Of a stretch of DNA of 64,000 nt, positions 8,877-16,541 are shown piece after piece. Origin of the DNA: Brevibacterium sp. W7.2 (GTDB lineage Bacteria; Actinomycetota; Actinomycetes; Actinomycetales; Brevibacteriaceae). Location of the stretch: contig NZ_CP073089.1 of assembly GCF_018137945.1 (NCBI RefSeq), positions 1,736,001 to 1,800,000 of the forward strand, read 5' to 3'. The notes under the pieces were generated by a model, which saw only the letters and a list, made by a program, of their open reading frames with translations, did no database searches and was not told the DNA's origin. Every line of letters begins with the position of its first letter. The first letter of the stretch is position 1. The position numbers were made by a program, and so were the translations under genes.

Positions 8877-9818
8877 GTGCGTCTCGTCATCCCCGAATCG
8901 ATCGACCTCGTCGAATTCTTCGGACCCGGGGAGGCCAACCTCCGGGCGCTCGAGAAGGTCTACCCCGAGCTCGACCTCCACCTGCGCGCCAACCAGCTCC
9001 AGGCCGCCGGCGACCCGGACCAGGTGAGCGCGTTCGTCTCCGTCATCGGCGAACTCAAGAAGCTCCACCAGTCGGGCCACCGCATCGACGAGGAGACGAT
9101 CGAGCGGGTCGCCTCGTTCTCCTCCGAGGGCAAGGCCGCCTCGGCGGTGATGGGCACGAACATCCTCTCGACCCGGGGCAAGTCGATCCGGCCGAAGACG
9201 ATGGGCCAGCACGACTACGTCAAGGCGATCCGGAACAACACGATCACCTTCGGCATCGGCCCCGCCGGCACGGGCAAGACGTATCTCGCGATGGCGATGG
9301 CCGTCAACGCCCTGCAGAACAAGGACGTCTCCCGGATCATCCTCACCCGCCCCGCCGTCGAGGCTGGTGAGCGCCTCGGCTTCCTGCCGGGCACGCTGGG
9401 GGAGAAGATCGACCCCTACGTCCGTCCCCTCTACGACGCCCTCCACGACATGGTCGACCCCGAATCGATCCCGCTGCTCATCGAGTCCGGCACGATCGAG
9501 GTCGCGCCCCTGGCCTACATGCGCGGTCGCACCCTCAACGACGCCTTCATCGTCCTCGACGAGGCGCAGAACACGACGGGGGAGCAGATGAAGATGTTCC
9601 TCACCCGCCTCGGCTTCGGCTCGCGGATGGTCGTCACCGGCGACGTCTCGCAGATCGACCTGCCGGGGAACACGAAGAGCGGGCTCAAGGTCGTGCAGAA
9701 GATCCTCGCCGGCATCGACGACCTCGCGTTCTGCCAGCTCGGCAGCAAGGACGTCGTGCGGCATTCGCTCGTGACGAAGATCGTCGACGCCTACGACCTG
9801 TGGGGGAACTCGAAGTGA
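8877..9818 (+). CDS. phoH: PhoH-family ATPase
   Basis: PhoH/YbeZ-type P-loop protein, 313 residues from the GTG at 8877. The PhoH domain contains Walker A GPAGTGKT near residue 128, the Walker B-like IVLDEAQN and the GxxSQIDLP stretch. It is predicted to act in RNA metabolism with YbeY, whose gene follows with a 4-base overlap. The start is uncertain. No ATG, GTG or TTG lies between the rsmE stop and 8877, but a CTG at 8832 sits six bases after GAAGGA and would add 15 residues (LDTSTDATTTASETV), whereas the GTG at 8877 has GGAG only three bases away. The CTG is therefore a real possibility. Confidence 0.93.
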   Translation: MRLVIPESIDLVEFFGPGEANLRALEKVYPELDLHLRANQLQAAGDPDQVSAFVSVIGELKKLHQSGHRIDEETIERVASFSSEGKAASAVMGTNILSTRGKSIRPKTMGQHDYVKAIRNNTITFGIGPAGTGKTYLAMAMAVNALQNKDVSRIILTRPAVEAGERLGFLPGTLGEKIDPYVRPLYDALHDMVDPESIPLLIESGTIEVAPLAYMRGRTLNDAFIVLDEAQNTTGEQMKMFLTRLGFGSRMVVTGDVSQIDLPGNTKSGLKVVQKILAGIDDLAFCQLGSKDVVRHSLVTKIVDAYDLWGNSK

Positions 9819-10303
9819 ACACGGAGATCGCGAACGAGACCGACGCCGAGGTCGACCTCGACGAGGTCGTGGCGCTCACCGAATACCTCGGCGAGGCCCT
9901 CCACATGCACCCCGGTGCGGAACTGTCGGTGACGATGGTCGACGAGCCGGCGATGGCCGAGCTCCACGTCACGTGGATGGACCTCGAGGGTCCCACCGAC
10001 GTCATGTCCTTCCCCATGGACCAGCTCAGCCGCGGCCGCGCCGACGCCCCGACGGAAGGCCAGATGGGCGACATCATCATCTGCCCGGCCGTCGCCGCGA
10101 AGCAGGCGGCGACCGCTGGGCACTCGACGATGGACGAGATCCTCCTCCTCACCGTCCACGGCTTCCTCCACCTCCTCGGCTACGACCACGGGGAGCCTGA
10201 CGAGCGCGAGGAGATGTTCGCCCTCCAGCGCCACCTGCTGCTGACGTTCTTCGCCGCCCGCTACGACGGGCGGACGGACATCCCCGCGCCCACCGAGGTC
10301 TGA
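9815..10303 (+). CDS. ybeY: Endoribonuclease YbeY (rRNA maturation factor)
   Basis: 162 residues from the GTG at 9815, which overlaps the phoH stop as GTGA; an upstream GTG at 9800 in the same frame is less likely. The zinc-binding signature VHGFLHLLGYDH places ligands at His115, His119 and His125, and the DVMSFPMD strand is characteristic. YbeY is a metal-dependent RNase in 16S rRNA 3' maturation and ribosome quality control. The phoH-ybeY-CorC-era order is highly conserved in Gram-positive bacteria. Confidence 0.96.
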   Translation: MNTEIANETDAEVDLDEVVALTEYLGEALHMHPGAELSVTMVDEPAMAELHVTWMDLEGPTDVMSFPMDQLSRGRADAPTEGQMGDIIICPAVAAKQAATAGHSTMDEILLLTVHGFLHLLGYDHGEPDEREEMFALQRHLLLTFFAARYDGRTDIPAPTEV

Positions 10304-10307
10304 CGCC

Positions 10308-11561
10308 GTGGTCTGGCTCTTCCTCGGCGCGCTCCTCTGCCTCGTCGTCGCCGCGGCGCTGGCCGCCGTCGACGCCGCCCTGCTCAGCGTCTCCCACCAT
10401 GCGATCCAGGACGCGAAGGCCGAGGGGAAGAAGTCCGCGGCCCGGGTCGAGCGGATCCTTGCCGACCTGCCGACGAACATCAACGTCATCATCTTCGTCC
10501 GCCTCTTCCTCGAGGCGCTGGCCACCGTCTTCATCGCCCTGGCCTACGACTCGATCTACTCCGTCGGCCCGCTGATGATCGTGCTCACCGTCATCACCTC
10601 GTCGATCGCCGTCTTCGTCGTCGCCGGCATCTCCCCGCGCACGATCGGCCGCCGTCGCTCCCTCGGGGTGAGCCTGGCGCTCAGCGGGGTCGTCACCGTC
10701 CTCCTCGTCATCCTCAAACCCCTGACCCGGGTGCTCGTGTGGCTCGGCAACCTGCTGACCCCCGACCGCGTCTACCGCGACGGTCCCTTCGTCACCTCGG
10801 AGCAGCTGCGAGACCTCGTCGAGAGGGCAAGCGAATCCGACGTCATCGAAGACGGGGAGCGCGAGATGATCCAGTCTGTCTTCAGCCTCCGCGAGACCTC
10901 GGCGAAGCAGGTCATGGTCCCGCGCACCGACCTCGTCACCGTCACCTCCGGCACACCGCTGCACAAGGTGATGAACCTCTTCCTCCGCTCCGGGTTCTCC
11001 CGGATCCCGATCAGCGGCGACGACCTCGACGACATCGAGGGCGTCGCCTACCTCAAGGACGTCGCCCGCCGCCTCCACCAGCACCCGGAGGACGCCGACC
11101 GGCCCGTCAACACGCTCGCCCGCGACGTCCTCTTCGTGCCCGAGACGAAACCGGCCGACGACCTCCTCGAGCAGATGCAGATCGATTCGACGCACCTGGC
11201 GATCCTCGTCGACGAATACGGCGGCACCGCAGGGCTTGTCACCATCGAGGACATCGTCGAGGAGATCGTCGGCGAGATCGAGGACGAATACGACTCCGGA
11301 GACGAGGACCTCGTCATCGACGACGACGGCTCGTTCCTCATCAGCACGCGCATGTCGATCACCGACTTCGCCGAGTACTTCGACGTGCGCATCGACGAGG
11401 ACGATGTGACGAGCGTCGGCGGACTGCTGACGAAGCTCGTCGGCCGCGTCCCCATCGCCGGATCGACCGCGCACATCGCCGGGCTCCGACTCACCGCCCT
11501 CGAGGGCCAGGGCCGCCGGCACCGCATCACCCACGTCAAGGTCACCAGGGAAGAGAGCTGA
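10308..11561 (+). CDS. HlyC/CorC-family CNNM/CBS-pair membrane protein
   Basis: 417 residues. An N-terminal DUF21/CNNM membrane domain has hydrophobic segments at about 1-22, 58-80, 85-107 and 119-140. Two CBS domains follow (starting about residue 200 with VMVPRTDLVTV, second near 270 with VLFVPETKPADDLLEQM), and a C-terminal CorC/HlyC transporter-associated domain (DDGSFLISTRMSITDFAEYF) completes the family layout. Members are linked to magnesium or cobalt efflux; older names of haemolysin C type are misleading. The GTG start is four bases after the ybeY stop. Substrate cannot be read from sequence. Confidence 0.92.
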   Translation: MVWLFLGALLCLVVAAALAAVDAALLSVSHHAIQDAKAEGKKSAARVERILADLPTNINVIIFVRLFLEALATVFIALAYDSIYSVGPLMIVLTVITSSIAVFVVAGISPRTIGRRRSLGVSLALSGVVTVLLVILKPLTRVLVWLGNLLTPDRVYRDGPFVTSEQLRDLVERASESDVIEDGEREMIQSVFSLRETSAKQVMVPRTDLVTVTSGTPLHKVMNLFLRSGFSRIPISGDDLDDIEGVAYLKDVARRLHQHPEDADRPVNTLARDVLFVPETKPADDLLEQMQIDSTHLAILVDEYGGTAGLVTIEDIVEEIVGEIEDEYDSGDEDLVIDDDGSFLISTRMSITDFAEYFDVRIDEDDVTSVGGLLTKLVGRVPIAGSTAHIAGLRLTALEGQGRRHRITHVKVTREES

Positions 11562-11562
11562 G

Positions 11563-12498
11563 ATGGACTTTCGCACGGACTACCCGGAGGACTTCCGCGC
11601 GGGCTTCGCGTGCTTCGTCGGCCGCCCCAACACGGGCAAGTCGACGCTGACGAACGCGCTCGTGGGGGAGAAGGTGGCGATCACCTCGGCGAAGCCCCAG
11701 ACGACGAGGCACACGATCCGCGGCATCGTCCACGAGGACGACTACCAGCTCGTCCTCGTCGACACCCCCGGCCTCCACAAGCCGCGCACCCTGCTCGGCT
11801 CGCGGCTGAACGACCTCGTCGTCGCCACACTCTCCGAGGTCGACGTCATCGGCTTCTGCCTGCCCGCGGACGAGCCGATCGGACCCGGTGACCGCTACAT
11901 CGCCTCCCAGCTCGCGCTGCTCGACGGGCGGACCCCGATCGTCGCGCTCGTGACGAAGGTCGACACGGTGAGCCAGGAGAAGGTCGCCGAGGCGCTCCTG
12001 GCCGTCGGTGAGCTCGCCGACTTCGCCGACGTCGTCCCCGTCTCCGCCGTCGACGGCTTCCAGGTCGACACCGTCGGACAGGTGCTCGCAAGCCACCTGC
12101 CGGTCTCGCCGCCGCTCTACCCCGAGGGTGAGCTCACCGACGAGCCCGAAGAGGTGATGATCGCCGAACTCGTCCGCGAAGCCGCCCTCGAAGGCGTGCG
12201 CGACGAACTGCCGCACTCGCTCGCCGTCCAGGTCGAGGAGATGTACCCGCGGGAGGGCCGCAGCGAGGACAATCCGCTGTGGAACGTCCACGTCAACCTC
12301 TACGTCGAGCGCCCGAGCCAGAAGGCGATCATCATCGGCAAGGGCGGCAAGCGGCTCAAGGAGATCGGCTCGGTCTCCCGCCGCGGCATCGAAGCGCTGC
12401 TCGGCACGAAGGTCTACCTCGACCTCCACGTCAAGGTCGCCAAGGACTGGCAGCGCGACCCCAAACAGCTCGGTCGCCTCGGCTTCGACTTCAGCTGA
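11563..12498 (+). CDS. era: GTPase Era
   Basis: 311 residues. G1 GRPNTGKST at 20-28, the switch region with KPQTTRHTIRGI, G3 DTPG, and a TKVD G4 motif form the GTPase domain. The C-terminal KH domain carries IIIGKGGKRLKEIG near residue 256. Era binds the 3' end of 16S rRNA during 30S assembly. The ATG lies one base after the upstream stop, so it belongs to the phoH-ybeY-CorC operon. recO, which often follows era in actinobacteria, is absent here; zapE follows with its own promoter. Confidence 0.97.
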   Translation: MDFRTDYPEDFRAGFACFVGRPNTGKSTLTNALVGEKVAITSAKPQTTRHTIRGIVHEDDYQLVLVDTPGLHKPRTLLGSRLNDLVVATLSEVDVIGFCLPADEPIGPGDRYIASQLALLDGRTPIVALVTKVDTVSQEKVAEALLAVGELADFADVVPVSAVDGFQVDTVGQVLASHLPVSPPLYPEGELTDEPEEVMIAELVREAALEGVRDELPHSLAVQVEEMYPREGRSEDNPLWNVHVNLYVERPSQKAIIIGKGGKRLKEIGSVSRRGIEALLGTKVYLDLHVKVAKDWQRDPKQLGRLGFDFS

Positions 12499-12533
12499 GC
12501 CGGGGCCCGGTCGGTCCGCGACCGCGCCTGCCA

Positions 12534-12539
12534 TAGAAT
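12534..12539 (+). promoter_or_regulatory. -10 box for leaderless zapE transcript
   Basis: TAGAAT ends seven bases before the GTG of zapE, so transcription should start at or one base before the start codon. No ribosome site precedes the GTG. The -35 is not recognisable. Confidence 0.6.
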
Positions 12540-12546
12540 TGGGCGA

Positions 12547-13572
12547 GTGAATGCCGAGCAGACTCTGACCTCTCTGAGTGAGCGCAACCCGAAGGTCGCC
12601 CCCGAAGAACTCATCGCCGGGCTCGTCCCGCCCCCGCAGTTCGAGAACGTCTCCTTCGCGAGCTACCGCACCGACCCCGCCCAGCCCTCGCAGGCCGAAG
12701 CGCGGAACAAGCTCGAGGAGTTCGTCGCCGACGACCGGTCGACGGGATTCTTCGGCAAGCTCTTCGGCAAGGGCAAGGACGGTCCGAAGGGCGTCTACCT
12801 TGACGGCGGCTACGGCGTCGGCAAGACCCACCTGCTCGCCTCGGCATGGCACGCCAATGAGAAGCCGGCGACCTTCGGGACCTTCGTCGAGTACACGAAC
12901 CTCGTCGGTGCCCTCGGCTTCGTCAAGGCGCGCGACGACCTCAAGGAGATGAAGCTCGTCTGCGTCGACGAGTTCGAACTCGACGACCCTGGCGACACCG
13001 TGCTCATGTCCCGGCTGATGCGCGAGCTCACCGATGCCGGGGTGAAGATCATCGCGACGTCGAACACCCTGCCCGGATCGCTCGGTGAGGGGCGCTTCGC
13101 CGCCCAGGACTTCCTCCGCGAGATCCAGGCGCTGGCCGACCAGTTCGAGGTCTACCGGATCGACGGCCAGGACTACCGGCACCGCGGTCTCACGGCCCCG
13201 GCCGAACCGCTCACCCCCGAACAGCTCGACGAGGCGGCGGCGCAGCTGCCCGGCACCGTCGCCCGCGACGAGTTCTCCACCCTCCTCGACCACCTCGCGA
13301 CGGTCCATCCCTCGAAGTACGGCCGGATGGTCGACGGGATCGACGCCGCCGTGTGGGACGACGTGCGCACGATCGACAACGAGAGCGTGGCGCTGCGCTT
13401 CGTCGCCCTCGTCGACCGCCTCTACGACCGCGACGTGCGGATCATCAACTCCGGTGAGCGCCTCGACAAGGTCTTCACCGAGGAGTCCCTGGCCGGCGGC
13501 TACCGCAAGAAGTACATGCGCTGCCTCTCGCGCCTCACCGCGCTCTCGGCCCCGGAGGCCGACGCAGGCTGA
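12547..13572 (+). CDS. zapE: Cell division protein ZapE (AFG1-like ATPase)
   Basis: 341 residues. The AFG1-type AAA+ fold shows Walker A GGYGVGKTHLL near residue 87, Walker B LVCVDEFELDD, sensor IIATSNT and the later YDRDVRIINSGE segment typical of ZapE/Lace1. In E. coli ZapE associates with the Z ring under stress. The GTG start has TAGAAT seven bases upstream and no Shine-Dalgarno sequence, so leaderless translation is likely. It appears to be a separate transcription unit from era. Confidence 0.92.
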   Translation: MNAEQTLTSLSERNPKVAPEELIAGLVPPPQFENVSFASYRTDPAQPSQAEARNKLEEFVADDRSTGFFGKLFGKGKDGPKGVYLDGGYGVGKTHLLASAWHANEKPATFGTFVEYTNLVGALGFVKARDDLKEMKLVCVDEFELDDPGDTVLMSRLMRELTDAGVKIIATSNTLPGSLGEGRFAAQDFLREIQALADQFEVYRIDGQDYRHRGLTAPAEPLTPEQLDEAAAQLPGTVARDEFSTLLDHLATVHPSKYGRMVDGIDAAVWDDVRTIDNESVALRFVALVDRLYDRDVRIINSGERLDKVFTEESLAGGYRKKYMRCLSRLTALSAPEADAG

Positions 13573-13600
13573 CGTCGCCTCCCGCCACGGGATCGTCTGC

Positions 13601-14089
13601 CTAGCGCAGGTGGAGGAACTCGAGCAGTCCGCCGAGGTCGGGCACCCAATCTGGGATGCCGATGAGTTTGAGGACCAGCCACACGATGACCGCGACGAAG
13701 GCCGCCGTGAGCGCGCCGACCGTCCAGCGCACCCAGAGCGGCTGCCGCATGATCCAGCGCGTCCACGCCTCGACGCGCACCCGCACGAAGTGGAGGAGAT
13801 GCCTCGCCCAGTGGAACTCGGTCGAGATGACGAAGAGACCGATGATGACGATGAGCCAGCCCGGTCCCGGCAGGGGCACGAGGATGAGGCCGATGATGAC
13901 GATGAGCGTGCCGACGCCGCCGACGATGAGTCTGAAGAGGCGATCGACGTGGGGGTTGGCGGCGACGCTCTGCCGCCATCGGAGGTAGCTCAGCCGGCAC
14001 TGTCTCCAGGGGCGCCTCCCGTGCTTGTGATGACGCGACAGCCAGCCCTTCGGGCGCTTGTCGGGGGATCGTTCGCTCACACAGCACAT
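13601..14089 (-). CDS. PGPGW-motif (TIGR02611-type) transmembrane protein
   Basis: 162 residues. The motif PLPGPGWLIVIIGLFVISTE gives the family its name and sits at the end of the first of two closely spaced hydrophobic segments (about 56-90); a third lies near 123-145 (VRWTVGALTAAFVAVIVWLV). The N-terminal 45 residues are strongly basic. Function is unknown; homologues are common beside tRNA clusters in actinobacteria. The ATG at 14089 gives an unusual MCCV start; a GTG three codons in (14080) is an alternative. It converges with zapE. Confidence 0.85.
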   Translation of the reverse strand: MCCVSERSPDKRPKGWLSRHHKHGRRPWRQCRLSYLRWRQSVAANPHVDRLFRLIVGGVGTLIVIIGLILVPLPGPGWLIVIIGLFVISTEFHWARHLLHFVRVRVEAWTRWIMRQPLWVRWTVGALTAAFVAVIVWLVLKLIGIPDWVPDLGGLLEFLHLR

Positions 14090-14214
14090 TCAACCTCACC
14101 AGCCTGAAAGCTTGATCGGGAGCTGTGACGACGATCACCGCGGATCGATTTTGCGTGCGGGGCCGGCTGCGTATAGAGTTATATCTCGTTGCCAGGGAAA
14201 CCAGGCAGCGAAAC

Positions 14215-14287
14215 GCGGATGTGGCTCAGTTGGTAGAGCATCACCTTGCCAAGGTGAGGGTCGCGGGTTCGAGTCCCGTCATCCGCT
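14215..14287 (+). tRNA. tRNA-Gly (anticodon GCC)
   Basis: 73 bases. Acceptor arms GCGGATG and CATCCGC pair fully, with T as discriminator. The anticodon stem CACCT/AGGTG encloses TGCCA with GCC at 14248-14250. The T loop contains GGTTCGAGTCC. CCA is not encoded. Confidence 0.96.
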
Positions 14288-14313
14288 CGGAGGCGTCATT
14301 GCACTGCCTTGGC

Positions 14314-14384
14314 GGTGGCGTGGCCGAGAGGCGAGGCAGCGGCCTGCAAAGCCGTATACACGGGTTCGAATCCCGTCGCCACCT
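14314..14384 (+). tRNA. tRNA-Cys (anticodon GCA)
   Basis: 71 bases. Acceptor arms GGTGGCG and CGCCACC pair, discriminator T as usual for tRNA-Cys. Anticodon GCA at 14346-14348 within the loop CTGCAAA. T loop GGTTCGAATCC. CCA is not encoded. Confidence 0.96.
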
Positions 14385-14418
14385 CGGATTCCTCGACGGT
14401 CTGACCGTCGGTGAGTCG

Positions 14419-14490
14419 GCGCGATTGGCGCAGCGGTAGCGCGCTTCCTTCACACGGAAGAGGTCACTGGTTCGATCCCAGTATCGCGCA
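14419..14490 (+). tRNA. tRNA-Val (anticodon CAC)
   Basis: 72 bases. Acceptor GCGCGAT/ATCGCGC, discriminator A. Anticodon stem CTTCC/GGAAG encloses TTCACAC with CAC at 14451-14453, reading GUG. It is nearly identical to the next tRNA gene. Confidence 0.95.
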
Positions 14491-14528
14491 CAGGGACCAT
14501 CACGGTTCCGGTGCAACAAATGAATAGA

Positions 14529-14600
14529 GCGCGATTGGCGCAGCGGTAGCGCGCTTCCCTGACACGGAAGAGGTCACTGGTTCGATCCCAGTATCGCGCA
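14529..14600 (+). tRNA. tRNA-Val (anticodon GAC)
   Basis: 72 bases. Same body as the upstream tRNA-Val; the anticodon loop reads CTGACAC with GAC at 14561-14563, decoding GUC and GUU. Only two bases differ between the genes, both in the anticodon loop. Confidence 0.95.
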
Positions 14601-14607
14601 CAACAGG

Positions 14608-14631
14608 AACCCCAGGCTCAGGCCTGGGGTT
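14608..14631 (+). terminator. Terminator after the tRNA cluster
   Basis: Perfect 10-bp stem AACCCCAGGC-TCAG-GCCTGGGGTT, beginning seven bases after the last tRNA and followed by a short T-containing tail. The next 250 bases up to 14880 contain no gene I can support. Confidence 0.85.
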
Positions 14632-14880
14632 TCGTGCATTCACGCCGGTGCTCAACGCTCGGGGTCCGAGCTCCCGGACTCAGTGCTCTCAGGGTCCCCC
14701 GCGGTCCCCGCCGTTGTGCAGTCGCAGCCCTGCTGCCGCGGCAAGTCGTCGTGTCCGCGCGACCTGTCGTCCTCACCGGTGAGAATGTGTGTCAGTTCTG
14801 CCACGAATCAGGCGGGTGACCGCTAGTCTTGTGCTTGTACGCTAATCACAGCAAACATCGACAAGGACTCCGGAGCAACT

Positions 14881-16296
14881 ATGTCTACCCCGCAGAATCC
14901 GTACGACCCGAACCGCGATTCGGGCAACGACAACTCTGACCAGAACTCGTCTGCCGATCAGAGCCGATCGGCTGACGACAACGGCAGCCAGGCGCCTCAG
15001 TACGGCTCGGGGGATCAGGCCCCGCAGTACGGCTCGGGCGACACCCGCTCCTACGACAGCGCGAACGACGCCACGCGCGCCTACGATTCGAACGACACCC
15101 CCTCCTACGGCAGCGGCGACCAGGCTCCCTCCTACGGCGGCGACCAGGCCCCGCAGTACGGCTCGCAGGAGCAGTACGGCCAGGACCAGAGCCAGGGCTA
15201 CGACCAGAACGCACAGGGTTCGCAGGGCGGCTACGGCCAGAGCCAGGGCTACGACGCCAACCAGTACGGTCAGAACCAGGGCTATGACCAGAACCAGAAC
15301 TACGGTCAGGGCTATGACCAGAACGCTCAGGGTTCGCAGGGCGGCTACGGCCAGAGCCAGGGCTACGACGCCAACCAGTACGGTCAGAACCAAGGCTACG
15401 ACTCCAACCAGTACGCCCAGCAGCCCTCCTACGCGGCAGCCGGCGGCGGGGGAGACCAGTTCACCCCGGCGAACCCCAACGCCTCCTACGGCAGCTACTC
15501 ATCGGGGTCGGGCAACAACACCTCGAAGAACATCTGGGGCATCCTCGCGCTCATCGGCGGCATCGTCGGCGTCGTCCTCGGATTCGTCTTCGGCATCGGC
15601 TTCCTCTTCGCCGTCGCCGCGATCATCTTCGGCTTCATCGGCCTCTCGGCGATCAAGAAGGGTCAGGCGAACAACAAGGGCCTCACCCTCACCGGCCTCA
15701 TCCTCGGCTTCGTCGGCGTCGTGGTTTCGATCATCGTCATCATCGCGACGATCATCGGCCTCGGAATGATCGGCAGCGCGGTCAACGAGGGCATCCAGAG
15801 CTACTCGCCGACCGCTCCGGCACCGATGGATCCGTCCGATCCCGGCTTCGAATCGCCCGACTCCGGCAGCAGTGACGACTCCTCTGCTGAGGCAGCCCCC
15901 GTCGAGGGCGGCGAGGTCGAGATCGGCACCGATGTCACGGCCGCAGTGGCAGTGGAGACCGGCACCGCCAGTTCCACCTCGTCCGGTGCCGAGGGAACGA
16001 ACGGCGAGATCGCAATAGTGAACATGACGATCACTAACAACACGAGTTCCGACCTTGACCTCACACTGACCAGTGTTTCGGCCGTCAACGGATCCGGTGC
16101 CATGTACCCGAGCGTGTTCGATCTCGACAAGTACAACGGCGTGCTCGACATGGTCGACCCGCTGCCCGCGGGACAGGACAAGACCTACACGTTCGCCTTC
16201 GCCGTTCCAGAGGCGGAGGTCGATGGCATGGTTGTAGAGCTCAACCTCCTCGAAGACCTCGGGGCCGGTACGGAGTTCACCTTCAAGAAGGCCTGA
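14881..16296 (+). CDS. Membrane protein: Q/G/Y/N-rich tail, DUF4190 core, DUF4352-like extracellular domain
   Basis: 471 residues in three parts. Residues 1-205 are low-complexity (Q, G, Y, N, D, S) and contain a 38-residue tandem duplication with units such as GYGQSQGYDANQYGQ. Residues 210-300 carry DUF4190-type paired hydrophobic segments (ALIGGIVGVVLGFVFGIGFL and LTLTGLILGFVGVVVSIIVI) around the family motif SAIKKGQANNKG. After a Pro/Ser/Asp linker, residues 340-471 form a beta-rich domain (VNMTITNNTSSDLDLTLTSV) like the extracellular DUF4352 fold. The ATG follows CCGGAG. A tail-inside, domain-outside topology is likely. Function unknown; architecture is clear. Confidence 0.85.
   Translation: MSTPQNPYDPNRDSGNDNSDQNSSADQSRSADDNGSQAPQYGSGDQAPQYGSGDTRSYDSANDATRAYDSNDTPSYGSGDQAPSYGGDQAPQYGSQEQYGQDQSQGYDQNAQGSQGGYGQSQGYDANQYGQNQGYDQNQNYGQGYDQNAQGSQGGYGQSQGYDANQYGQNQGYDSNQYAQQPSYAAAGGGGDQFTPANPNASYGSYSSGSGNNTSKNIWGILALIGGIVGVVLGFVFGIGFLFAVAAIIFGFIGLSAIKKGQANNKGLTLTGLILGFVGVVVSIIVIIATIIGLGMIGSAVNEGIQSYSPTAPAPMDPSDPGFESPDSGSSDDSSAEAAPVEGGEVEIGTDVTAAVAVETGTASSTSSGAEGTNGEIAIVNMTITNNTSSDLDLTLTSVSAVNGSGAMYPSVFDLDKYNGVLDMVDPLPAGQDKTYTFAFAVPEAEVDGMVVELNLLEDLGAGTEFTFKKA
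15195..15410 (+). repeat. 114-bp in-frame tandem duplication inside the low-complexity tail
   Basis: The segment beginning GGGCTACGACCAGAACGC at 15195 recurs at 15309 with period 114 (38 codons) and near identity until about 15400, with only a few synonymous or single-residue changes. The period is a multiple of three, so the duplication simply lengthens the QGYD-rich tail. Confidence 0.9.
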
Positions 16297-16383
16297 GCCC
16301 AGCAGCGCCGCACGGTTCGGGCATCCGCGACCGTCGCGCTGTCGGGGATCCCGCACCGCTCAGTGCGACCCCGTTCACCCCAT

Positions 16384-16419
16384 CAGTCGGGCGGCAGTCG
16401 GAAGACTGCCGCCCAACTG
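16384..16419 (+). terminator. Hairpin terminator between the DUF4190 protein and thrS
   Basis: CAGTCGGGCGGCAGTC (16384-16399), loop GGAA, GACTGCCGCCCAACTG (16404-16419). The stem is 16 bp with one C-A mismatch and ends transcription before thrS. The remaining 120 bases to thrS are its leader. Confidence 0.75.
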
Positions 16420-16541
16420 ATTCTGCAGTCCCGTTGAGGGACTAGACTCTAAGAGCGGCGTGCGCGCAGGACTGTCCTGAGAAGCCGGCAGCGCCCCTAA
16501 GGCCGCACCGCGAGACAAGCACAACGAAACGGAGAAATTCA

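Noticed and set aside
14241..14519. 92-codon minus-strand open frame across the tRNA genes
   Set aside because: It is the complement of three tRNAs; strings such as MTGLEPATLTLAR and YWDRTSDLF are well-known false proteins read from tRNA genes.
16441..16541. T-box leader for thrS (CCGCACCGCG at 16503-16512 resembles the T-box core GGCACCGCG)
   Set aside because: The AGGGTGG part is missing, no stem I with a threonine specifier could be found, and the leader is too short. Known actinobacterial T-boxes are mostly on ileS.
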